From: Mactromeris polynyma
Lineage: Eukaryota > Mollusca > Bivalvia > Venerida > Mactridae
Reading direction: 5' to 3'
DNA: 64,000 bases
Assembly: GCA_032209605.1 (NCBI GenBank)
Contig: JASFXZ010000035.1
Location: 687,001-751,000, forward strand
Position numbers and translations under genes: made by a program. The stretch's first letter is position 1. Each line of letters begins with the position of its first letter. The notes beneath the pieces are model-generated. The model made no database searches and was not told the origin of the DNA. It saw only the letters and a list, made by a program, of their open reading frames with translations. Positions 25,468-35,971 of the stretch are shown here, piece by piece.

Positions 25468-25602
25468 AAGACCTAAATACGAAAAAAGAATTGCGACTGA
25501 AAGTCAGAGGCGAGATTCGGCGTTCTCATGGGAATACGGTAGAGGAGTGATTCGGCGTTTCTTTGGAGCAAATACCTAATTAAATGGTAGTTTAGGTCTT
25601 TG
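25468..25602. mobile_element. Small MITE sharing CAAAGACCTAAA ends
   Basis: caaagacctaaatac on the left and gtagtttaggtctttg on the right are inverted, enclosing about 135 bp. The interior differs from the 24124 element, so this is a relative by its ends only. A 63-codon ORF overlapping it is not considered real. Confidence 0.6.
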
Positions 25603-25778
25603 TATAGATTAAAGGATCTTTTCTTGTATTAATTAGTTGCCGGCATCCTCTATTTTTATTCCCTTTTCATTTTGCACATGAGCATGGAAATGAAAAATCC
25701 TTTCGATTTTTGCAAATGTTACTCGGATTTGAAAAAATCCTTTCGATTTTTTGGTTTTCTCCATTCCATAAACATATC

Positions 25779-25853
25779 GAGGGTTCAGTGCATGAATATA
25801 CAAGCTCTAATATAAATACATAGGAGTTAGGATAGTCTTGCGCTGAATCTTCG
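25779..25853. mobile_element. About 75-bp palindromic MITE, copy 1
   Basis: gggttcagtgca on the left pairs with the tcttgcgctgaa region on the right around a centre reading tataaatacatag. A second copy with the same order of words lies at 54816-54892. Confidence 0.6.
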
Positions 25854-26584
25854 AAATCGCTATTTATAGACCTAAGGAGATACCTTGTACCTGGACGCGC
25901 TCGGCAGACGAGTCGTAACAATATTTCGAAATGGATTCTGCATGACCATTACTTTACCGCACGAATACTGTGGCATATTCTACACACTCGTGTTAAGTAA
26001 TATTTGTAGTAACTGTTAATCTGTACGGTATGTTATATTAACCAATTCATTCCGACCGTGATTCCGTATAGTTGGGAATGAGGTGGAGCGTTGCTATATT
26101 TAGCCTATTTCGGAGAAGCAGATTTCAAGGTCGCACCAGAAGTAAACATTTCTGTCGAGAACGCATGCGGATGCAATGCAATTCGCACTTTAAGTATACC
26201 ATGCTAAGTTGAGAGGGACGTCATGCAATATTTATATTATCCGCCACCTTTATTGATCAAAATAGGTTAATCAAGTAACAAGCAACATTTTATATATATC
26301 GTAATATTGAATCCAATCATCTGCTCAATTGGCAAGCTTTAAAATTAAAAAACACGATTTTGTAGCGATTTATTTGGTCAGCAAAACATGGGTGAAAAAA
26401 ATCACCGATGTCATCATTGTCAAAATGGAGACCAATTTACGGTATATCACTGAAGTTTAACCCGTCGGTAGTCAGATACGTAGTCAGCATGTATAATGTG
26501 AAACTCCCGATTTCCGCGGGTGGCTCCCGGATTTGATAGGCCAATCACGATATCCCGACCGGGATACTCAAATGTTGGGCTATG

Positions 26585-26740
26585 TTTAATCAAAGCTCTG
26601 TTAGCGCTGAAGGCCTGGGGCTGCAGATAGCTGAAATGTGGATTTGCTTGCCCTCTGTATATCTAGTGACATTATCATATTAACTACTGTATTTCTATAT
26701 CATGTTAACAGTATTTGTTCAATTAGTAATTTTGTGCAAA
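26585..26740 (+). repeat. Endless partial copy of the 24124 MITE interior
   Basis: taatcaaagc...gctgaaggcc...ggctgcaga.agctga and tggatttgcttgcc follow in the same order as at 24255-24400, with small indels. The terminal inverted repeats are missing. Confidence 0.6.
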
Positions 26741-26744
26741 CTAT

Positions 26745-29230
26745 CGAAGTCGGTATAGACGTTATTCAGATAGCTTATACAAATACCTCAACTTTAATAA
26801 AAACGACATCATTTAGTTGTATGCGCGTTAAATTATTCATGTACTCGAGATTGACATTTTTTCTTTTGTAATTATACACCACTTGAAACATGAACATGCA
26901 TGTATATATATTTTGCGCATTAAACTACAACGAATGGTATAGAATGTAGTAAATGTATGTTATTGTAAATCACCAACATACGATCGAACCTACAGGACAA
27001 ATGTATGTCTGCTTAATCGGAACCTGGCTATAAAGTCGTCAACATTGTAACGTTGCAAAACAGAAGTTACATATTTCTCAACTCTGACTATCTTATCGCG
27101 CACTAATCTGTCTGCAATCACAATACTGCTAGCGGTTAAAACTGCAGTAAATGAAATTAGATTTTGATGCGACTGTGTCAACTAAATCGTTATGGTCTTC
27201 TGACATTGTAAGTGTTTATACAATTAAAATCATGTGGGTCATTTTTATTTGACTAAACCATCTGTTTGGAAACCAATCGTAATCATTTTTGGTTTAAGTG
27301 TTTCAACCAAACTACAACAAAACTGAAACCTCAAACCTTAACTAGGTCTTGCAAAACAAATGCGCCCCAAGTTAACCACAACTGAACAGCGAGAAAAGTA
27401 TATAAAAGTTTGTAAGAAGAAATCTGGGTGGATAAATTGATGGAAACTGAAAATATGTCCTCAGTCTGTTAATGTGTACGTCAGAGATATATCACGATAT
27501 AAAACATATTGTTAAAGCAGAGTAAATACAAATAGTAGAGATACAAAAAACCAACCTTTAACTTTGGCAAGTTCTCTTCCTCCTTCGACAGTCCGTCTGC
27601 ATTTGTCATATGATTCCCTGTCACGTGAACTGGAGCGCTACTCCCTCTAGCGGTACTGTAGTTTGTATAAACATAAACGTAGGTGTAAACACTTAGTCGG
27701 GTACCAGCAGATTGATAGAGAGATTAAGTCAAGTGTACCTAAACATGCAATTTTATCTGTCAAAATATAACAAATACAATCTCCAATTACAGCTAGGTAA
27801 GTCAGTTGACAAGCGTAACTTGAACAGTGCTTCGACCCCGTGATATCGCCTCGGCGATCATGAGACTGATTTGGACAATTTCAACAATCTAATACGAGTG
27901 CACTACGTCTGCTTTTTTTATATGGCGATGCAAACTTATTCCACTCTTTTATATGTTTCCATTTTGTGATTCAGTTATTCAGCATATCAATTTGACATTT
28001 TAAGTCATAATGAAAAATAAAACTGAATAAATACCAAAAGCAAACAAATGTATATAATTAGCTCCTAACAGAACACGAAATTAAATAGAGACGGATTAGA
28101 AACGCAGTAAATTTCGCCAATTGCTCGGCCAAGCGCGAACGTGCTTGCTTTAACGAGACAATGTTATGGGCCGCCATTGCCATTCCGAACTAATCATTCA
28201 AACTAATCCAATTTATCACGCATTATATTGAATAATTTTAAAGAAATTGTCAGATACATTTGCAGTTATATTCTGATATGAAAGAATTATTTAACGTTTA
28301 ATTGGACTTGCAATCTAGGCAGTGCGTGTTCTTTTTCATGCTGGTAGATGCTGATTTACTTAAGCCAATCGAAGCACTGAGATCTCAGGAAGTCCGACAA
28401 GCTTTCAGTACTGTTGTGATCAAAGCATTTTAAGGGGTCAGTGACAATGTTTGGCAAATAAAAACATCGGAATAAACATCTATTTTCATTTCGAGTTCAG
28501 TTTCATTTTGGTCAGCAGTCAATTTGTCTGTCGGTAGTTTCCGTAAGTGGTCGTAAATGTTCCGATGATCACCGATTGATAACTGGTATAACATATCAAC
28601 ATGTAGCATTGGGCTATTATACATCTACGTATCCGATAAAAAAATGCACACGACAAAATGTGCGATTTGATATTATAACGGTGACACTGTTGAACCGTTA
28701 ATTAATACAAATCGTGATAGAATATTAGTTTACGTGTATTTATAATTTGAAATGTCAATGCGGACCTACATGGGTTATGCTATATGCGTGTTTCTTATAT
28801 GTTTTACAACCAAAAGCATATATTTGCCGATATGTGTTGATGACGTGCTACATGTATATATAGCAAAACACTAGAATAATCTGGCAAAGATATTTGCTTA
28901 AAATAAAATAATTCTCGAGATTTTTCGCAAATCAAAAGATAAATGAGTATCGATTTATCTTTCACCTTGACCATAAAAACAAAACAAACTGATACAGCAT
29001 ATACTTTAAACATTTAACAGTATTTTAAGACAAATTTATTATGCATGAATTTCGTCATTAAAACCATTAAAACAAACTTTTATAAGCTGGGAACATATTA
29101 TTTCAAACATATTTGGATTCACGCGAACACATGGTTTATAAATAATTATGTTACTAGATCAACAATGCTCTGATACCATCATAACATTCAGACTGTCGAT
29201 ACACATTATTCCTGATTTATAAACTTTTCA
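26745..29230. other. Non-coding stretch with one SINE-like repeat
   Basis: No coding sequence can be supported. 27830-28015 shares word order with 37475-37650 (tacg/tccg..., ggcgatgcaaa, cattttgt-attcagttattca), suggesting two copies of one old repeat. The 37475 copy begins with tRNA-like A and B boxes. Confidence 0.4.
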
Positions 29231-29235
29231 GTAAG

Positions 29236-30165
29236 TCAATGAGTTTTTTCTTTTTTCCGTAGCTTTGTTTTCACTCCAAGATCACTGAGTCTTGTTTTCA
29301 AGTCCTGCACTGACATTTTTTCAAAGCAATCTTCGGTTGTTTTTTTATTTTTATGAGTTTTATCAGCTTTAATGATTTCTTCCTCAATTCTCTGTTTCTT
29401 TTCTCTTCTTAAATGTGATAGTTTACATGTACAAAAGTCAGTGTCATGTTTTTCATACTTCTTTTTCTCTCGCGAATTTTCACTCTCAAAACCATATTCA
29501 ATTCTTTTTCATGTAAGTATCGCTTCTGTTGTAGGGTTTTGTTTATTTGATCTGGTCTGATGAATCAACGTCATTTGTGTTCTCTGCACCTTGTTCGGAG
29601 ACCATTGCCAACGACCCATACTTCACAACGAACATCGCCACGTGGAATACATATGTGTGCATATACGGCGTGACATAAGATATCCTTCTCTTTTTATTTG
29701 TTTACAGAAACTCTTTAGCACTCATGTACATACATTCTTCAGTGTTATGTATTTATGACGTTTGTGTTGTGCATATCATCTTGTAAACTTTCAAAAATGT
29801 TCTCCAAAGATCACAGACCATTTCCTGTGTATCCTGGTGATTGCAGAAAAATATTTTGTCCGGAAGATCAATCAGTACTTATTTTATGTCATTACCACAT
29901 AGGGATGTCCACTCAGTTTCACCTGTTTTGTTTGTCCATATTTTAAATTTCACTTCACAAGATTGAATGGCATTTTCCAATAGTTCTAAGTTGTCGGTCG
30001 GTCCACTAGTGATTTTTGCGAAGTCGTCTTTCGATTTTGCGTCGTATATGACATTGCGCATTAAAACGTCCATTACTCGCATGAGCAAATGGAGTTCGTC
30101 TGGAACGAAATGATCGATTTCAAGTGTAAGTAAAGGTTTTCTTTTTACTCCAAGCTATAGCCAAA
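29236..30165 (-). pseudogene. Remnant of a transposon-like protein family with a SAP-like C-terminus
   Basis: Several frames on the minus strand give consecutive pieces of one protein. The first is EIDHFVPDELHLLMRVMDVL, continuing for about 80 codons to CGNDIK (30165-29879). Next come LPDKIFFCNHQDTQ and LWRTFLKVYK, then VFHVAMFVVKYGSLAMVSEQG. The last piece, MSVQDLKTRLSDLGVKTKLR, matches the SAP DNA-binding pattern (short helix, L-x-x-x-G, helix). I recall an invertebrate family with the series 'V.DxLHLFLRV ... LW..F..IY ... HG....FSQQGLEKLND', common in cnidarians and molluscs and probably mobile. Frameshifts between pieces show decay. The family name is unknown to me. Confidence 0.6.
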
Positions 30166-30199
30166 AATGTCAACTGCTCCCTCTATATTCTATAGTGTC

Positions 30200-31640
30200 G
30201 ACTGAAGCCATTTTGAGCGCTTTCGCGCTTATCGGAAAAGCGAAATTGTTGTACAAGGAGTATTTAAAACATAAATGATTAGTCATATTTCTTTCTCATT
30301 CATCATGTTTGTATCTTGAACAGTTTCCAGCTGTCAACAACAAACCGCACAAACATGTTTCTTGAATGATGGCTAGAAACCTGTGGTTTTGTTATTTGGA
30401 CAAATACACATATTTTGTGAACGAGTGTCGATGAACGAATCTAGTGTGTCAAGATTGCTTTCGTTTTATAGACAAGTGACCGTTTTGTCGACAACTATTG
30501 TCGCACGAATCTACAACATCGAGCCACTAACACAGAGGTGAGAAATACATTTTGTCCTTAGATCAGACGCTTTTCTTTCATAGTTATTACGAGTTGGTGG
30601 CCATATACTCGTCTTTGATAACTAGCAAATTTGACGTGAATTGTAATATATGACTAATTAATCATCAATGAGAACGACACTTTCACACTTACCTCACTAA
30701 AGAAGCTGTTTTCAACGTGCGATGTGTAGCGAAAGTTTGTATTAGCATTTTCATGTTCGAAGTTGGAGAAAATTTATATGATAATAAAATAGGATTCCAT
30801 TCATGACAATGTTTTCACTCCGGTCTGTTATGGAAAACATATGATATGTATACAATATATATTCTCAGTACTAAATATTTCGCCGCAAAAGAAACTAGTA
30901 CATGTTCATTTGATTTCACCATTGTGTTTCTAGACAAAAATATACTAGAAAATTAGTGTACACAAGAACAATGATCAATACACAGAAATAATACTGACGC
31001 GTCCAATTTTCAGTTAGTCTGTTGTGTTTCCTCAACAAGCTTATATTTGTACATATACGGTCAAAAATTGCAAAAGTCGGGAATTTTTTGTACTGTGATG
31101 TTCTACGATTTTTTGTACAGATACATGTGCCTGCCGTATAATATAAGTCAATATCGACGCTGCACCATAAGCAAACCTATTATACCTATTATATGACTAG
31201 ATTTGCTCAAGAGTTTAAAAAATACGTTTTTTTGGCGAGTCGGAAAACAGTCTAGATCTACGATTTTCGTCTTTTTTTCTATCACAAAGCTTCAATAGAT
31301 ACTCATTTATAACAATACGCAGGTCTACACAACTTTTCTTTGTAAACGAACAAAAAGAAGAAGATAAATAATCGTAAAACTGGAATTTTCTATTTTTTAG
31401 AAGGTCCGGCCCGTAATTATAATCCATAATTGTTATTATGATGCATTCAACAAATGGTGTTAATCTAATTAACTTTCAATTGAGGAAGTGTGGTGTTTGA
31501 TATCGAATAATTATCAGTTTTTCACACCTATGTAAAACGGCACGCGAGTTTATATTAAAGATTGGGCATTGGTTGTTCACGGCAATTCCAAATTGACGCT
31601 TTGTACCCGCCATTAAGGCGAAAATTTCAAAAGACATTTA
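30200..31640. other. Non-coding stretch, nothing firm
   Basis: AT-rich sequence between two degraded transposon-like genes. A 70-codon minus-strand ORF at 31215-31427 shows no domain and is not called. Confidence 0.35.
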
Positions 31641-31646
31641 AAAAAC

Positions 31647-32195
31647 AAAATGGGTATTAATGAAAAAAGAACCAAAGAAATCTATGACGATGTATTTGGA
31701 CAATGTGGTCTAGTAGAGTCTGATACAACTGTTTGACTTCACACAAAAAGCTGCTGAAATTCAAAGAAAACATGATGAAACAGTAGGCAATTATTTGACC
31801 GATAAAGTAATACCATGTCTCAACAAATTTGTTTATGAGATTCGCACCAGTGATAACAAGGTACCTCTGACCTGGAAAAAACAATTGTGAATCTCTCAAT
31901 CATTACTAACAAATTACCCGATCTTATCGACAAAATTCATAAAGAATGTACCCTTCAGGAAGCGTTGGTAAAAGGGGCACGTTACGGCCATGGCGATTTC
32001 GAACTTGAGCCATGTATCGTTCGATAATCTGTTGTTCAAAAAACATTTGGCCGTCAAAAACTCAAAAGAAAAAGATTCACTAGTGCACTTTTTTTAGAAC
32101 TATGGCAAATACAAAAAAGAAACTAATTTTATTAAATCAACTGATGGTCAGTTGATATTGCCTCGGGTAGCAACATACCTTAACTATAAGTTCTA
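31647..32195 (+). pseudogene. Degraded MULE-type transposase C-terminal remnant
   Basis: Pieces in shifting + frames follow the order of an invertebrate MULE-like transposase: GINEKRTKEIYDDVFGQCGL, then AAEIQRKHDETVGNYLTDK and IPCLNKFVYEIR. After these come the hallmark VPLTWK + NNCESLNHY (separated by a one-base shift), then KLPDLIDKIHKECTLQEALV and GHGDFELEP. A late segment, IKSTDGQLILPRVA, fits the tail of the same family. At least three frameshifts or stops are present, so it is dead. The identification comes from remembered 'NNCES.NH' and 'LPDLID' motifs, which are quite characteristic. Confidence 0.65.
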
Positions 32196-32448
32196 AATTA
32201 AAACACTTAAGAAAAATTTCTTGACGCTTTATCTACAGGTGCTATATACACTTGAATACCCACGTATAAATGTAACCGTCAGCCAAATTCTTCTTGTCGC
32301 TAATTCGAATGTAAATAGTTGGACGTTTAAGCTGTCATAAGAATTTTGTATAGCCGCATAAACGGTGCAGAAATTATTAATTTTGCAATAGAACACTCGA
32401 AATAATATATATTAATATATGTTAATACTATATAGTCATAACTTCCCA

Positions 32449-32612
32449 GCAAACATTTCATATCGGCCAGATGTCGGCCCAATATGGATTATTTCGTCGG
32501 CCCGACATCGGCATTTACATCGGCCCGACATCGGATGTGCAACGCGGCTCAACATGGGACCTATGTCGGCATAATGGTATACAGCCGACATCTAGCCAGC
32601 ATAATGCCGATA
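32449..32612. repeat. Cluster of (GG)CCGACATCGG words
   Basis: Within 165 bp the words atcggcc, gatgtcggccc, tcggcccgacatcgg and gccgacatc recur at least six times in both orientations. The block looks like an internally repetitive small element or a short inverted-repeat array. The overlapping ORF is a by-product. Confidence 0.55.
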
Positions 32613-32619
32613 TCCAATT

Positions 32620-34110
32620 TTTATCCTTTTTCTTCCACCGGTAACTTGTCTTGCATAATCAATTGCAAACTATTTCAACAAAGTTCTGTGGAACAAAGAA
32701 ACTATATAATATTGGTCATATAACAGCTTCCATGTTTTGGACCGGATTGTCTTCGAAGAGTCAACGACAATGCTGAAGAAGACTTACGAGTATACCTGCC
32801 CTCCAGGCATATTATGTCTTGACAAATGACATCATAGTTAGCATTAACTGTTTATTGGCATAAAATATTTCATACAAGTCACATTAAATATAATAATATA
32901 AATAGTACTCGGAATGACAGGTTAATCATGTGCTGCGAGCCGGCTGCCGCAACCCTTCTCTGTAAGGGTGGGGAGGTAGGGAGAATCCAAGCTCTGAGTA
33001 GCGAAAATGCTCTCTCCGCCCCCTGACTTCCGAATACTAATGCTGGAAGAAGTTCAAAATTTTAAATAGTGAGCCAATTACTAAAATCATGGTTGGGTAA
33101 ATTTTGATGATTTTGAAAATGAGATTATGTACGACAAAATACTTTTTTTAAGCAAAAACCTATGTCTCCCAGGATGTTGGAATAAAATATTGAACAATCA
33201 AGCAATATGGTCATATGACCTTTCTTTGATCAGTTCAGCATGCACTGTACATGTATAAAAACACCAAAGCGGCCATAATTCATTGAAAAAATGTCTGAGC
33301 AGAACGAAGCGACGAAGATGCAGAACTGAAGTTGATGATTATCAATCTTGTGAAGTTTGGCTGAAACCCAACCAGCTGTATTGGACTTGAAGCGTGGACA
33401 ATCTAAAAGACAAAAACAATGTTATTACACAAACATACGCAATGAAATAAATAAATACAGACAATGAAATATTAAAATTCTGCTTTGTTTCATTTGGGAG
33501 AAAAATAACTATATTCAATAATACATGTACTAATATGCGAGATAGACATAGTGTGTTTCATGTTCTATAAATATTAATGAAACAAATAATTATATGTACA
33601 CAAAACACTATTATTGCAAGCAAGGTATTACGTGCGTAATTCGGTCTTTTATAAATAAAAACTGACGAATAGTTTAAAATAGTTCCGAGAATGTTCTCCT
33701 TTAAATTTCAGTCACAAGATATGAGTTCAAAACTGATTATATCACATATCATATTCAAAGTAACTAGACATTAATTTAAATGAAATAAGATGTCATAGTT
33801 TGTATAAGATAAATATTTAACAAAGTCAACTTCATTTGAGCGCGTCTACGTCGCGCTTGTTTTGTTGTGAGGTCACTCGCACGTGAGCTGTTATTTCACT
33901 AGTGAAATATCGAAAATAATACATGGGTGTTATTACCACTCTACACCGTATGTTATGTTATAGTATAATTTATCACATAAAAAAACAGCTAAACAGTTGT
34001 ATGACTATAATGCAAACTAAAAATAAACTAGATGGTTGTTTTTAATAAACGAACATGTCTCCCAGATGGCAGTTTGTCAGTAATTGCAATACTGATACAG
34101 GATCACTGTA
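32620..34110. other. Non-coding stretch with a dispersed mollusc repeat
   Basis: 33172-33420 is one copy of a repeat with ggatgttggaataaaata, ggccataattca, gaagatgca-aact and atcaatc-tgtgaagtttgg. Other copies lie at 35565-35690, 40588-40985 and 41985-42135, all on the + strand. Nothing else was recognised. Confidence 0.55.
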
Positions 34111-34841
34111 TGGAAACTCTGTACGCCAAAAAACCGCGGCGTTTTCAAGATGGCGGACGTAAAATGATGAAAAGGTAAGTGACATTTGTTTTTGGTCAGA
34201 TCGTTTTAAATATGACGTCCTCGATTATAAATTGTGTATGATCTTAAAGAGCTTGAAATTGGGAATTATAGGTTACTAGTCGTTTTTGATAGAACCGTAG
34301 CATCTTCATGTAATGTCTAGCTGAAGACGATATTTTCAGAAAGACTAAAAATGAACCGAGAGACCGACAGAAAATTGTCGATTTTTGCTCTGAAACGAAT
34401 GCCTCTATTAATTTACTTGGATATATCTATGACAACGGTCAAGCCCTTCACACATGACCATTGTTTTACCGCCAACACTCGCTTAAATAGATGTATTGAA
34501 GGTTTGAAATTTGGCGTGCTGTACGCCGCGGTGCAATACGTAAACAAACCACTGTACACCGCGGCGAAAGACATTTCTGTACGCCGCGGTGTCAGCCATC
34601 AAGCCAAAAATATGTACGCCGCGGTGCTAAATGGAAGAAAGCACAGTCCACTTACCAAAATGATGAAAGAAAACTCTACATGTAGTCTAGATAGAATGCG
34701 TGATCATGTTACTGCAGTTGGAAGTTCGAATTCTTTCTTAAATGTTCAGCTTTTCTGAATCGTGCAAGTGTTTATTTCTTTCGTAGATTGGTTATTTATG
34801 ATATTCATTATCTAATTTCTCAGCGACATTTTGATACATTT
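34111..34841 (+). repeat. Left arm of a long inverted repeat
   Basis: About 731 bp, from TGGAAACTCTGTACGCC to TTTTGATACATTT. It matches the reverse complement of 39852-40587 along its whole length with scattered substitutions. It contains four GTACGCCGCGGTG-type motifs (one inverted). Near the outer end is CAAGATGGCGGAC, followed 15 bp later by AAAAG|gtaagtgac. A 135-codon ORF (34351-34758) lies in it but is not kept in the other arm, so it is not called as a gene. Confidence 0.85.
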
Positions 34842-35860
34842 GATCCATCATCTGCTGTTTCGGTGCTACGACTCTAGGTTCTGTTAAAAAGGTGAGAGAT
34901 CTATTAATAACTGGAACCTTTACGTTTATATATCTTTCTAATTTCTATTTAAAGTAATGTCTTATACTTTATTGTTACGCAGTAAAACGATTCATTCCCT
35001 AAAGCGTTGATATAATCTTTTAAACAATACTTTCTTCCAAGCAGTAAGAAGTCGCCTGTAATTAAAGTAATTGTTTGGGTCCAGCAAATTCCGTTGCTCG
35101 AAAATATGGCGAAAGACTTACCTTGTTGTTTATATTATTGCCTATGAACAACTATAACTGTTACCGATTTTTGCTTATATGAAAAAAGCAGCTCACTGTT
35201 TTTCTTATATTCCATATCATGTTTCAGTTATCAATTACTTTGACAAGCCATGTAGAAGTAGGTGTGAACATTCTAAAAATCTGGAAAAGGATGGACAAAT
35301 TCGGGCCTGCAAGAAATCCCCTGCCAGTGCGAGAGCATCACAGAACTTGGGAATCAAAGATTTTGCGACATATTAGACGTGCCCTTAAGTCAGACTTTTG
35401 AAGTTTATTGAACTTTTATCAACGGCGTTTGACTGGAAACAATATATCTCAGATGTCTTTTTTGTAGCGTTTTATTTGCATAGTTATAGTACTCTTTTTT
35501 ACATTTAAATCTTGCTTATAAATACCAATGTATCGAACTCGTACATGAGTTTGAAATGTTTTGAAAAGGCCATAATTCAATGAAACATTGTCTGAGCGGA
35601 ACGAAGAGACGAAGATGCACAACTACACTTGATGCTTATCAATCGTCTGAAGTTTGGTTGAAATTTACCAACCAGTCGTATTTAAGATGATTCGCCGAAG
35701 ATATGTATATGATGAACTTCATAAATTGTGGTCGTTTTGTTTATATTGATATACCGGGGACAATATACATGTATATTAGTCATCGAAATTAATTGTAAAT
35801 GTATCATACACATAAGGAAAAATACAAAAAAAACATGCAGACAAAAATCTATAAAATATG
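34842..35860. other. Interior of the inverted-repeat region, non-coding
   Basis: No supported gene. 35565-35690 is a copy of the dispersed repeat described for 33172-33420. Confidence 0.4.
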
Positions 35861-35971
35861 TGTCAGAAGTGGGCTTCGAACACACGCCCACATACGTGGA
35901 CCAGAAAACTCGTATTGAAGGTTGTACATACACCTTGAGTCTGGCGCCTTAGACCACTCAACGATCCTGAC
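35861..35971 (-). tRNA. tRNA-Leu(CAA) with intron
   Basis: Reading the minus strand, GTCAGGA pairs with TTCTGAC (7-bp acceptor, discriminator A). TGAGTGGTCTAAGGCGC is the usual leucine D-arm/A box. CCAGA-CTCAAG gives anticodon CAA, and an intron of about 26 nt separates it from TCTGG. A long variable arm and the B box GTTCGAAGC follow. Eukaryotic nuclear tRNA-Leu(CAA) genes typically carry such an intron after position 37. Oddities: two G-U pairs in the D-stem and one mismatch in the T-stem (GTGTG with CCCAC). An 8-T run lies about 30 bp downstream and could stop Pol III. It is either functional or a very recent pseudogene. Confidence 0.75.

Noticed and set aside
34351..34758. 135-codon ORF in the left inverted arm
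   Set aside because: The frame is not preserved in the right arm despite high DNA similarity, and no domain is seen.
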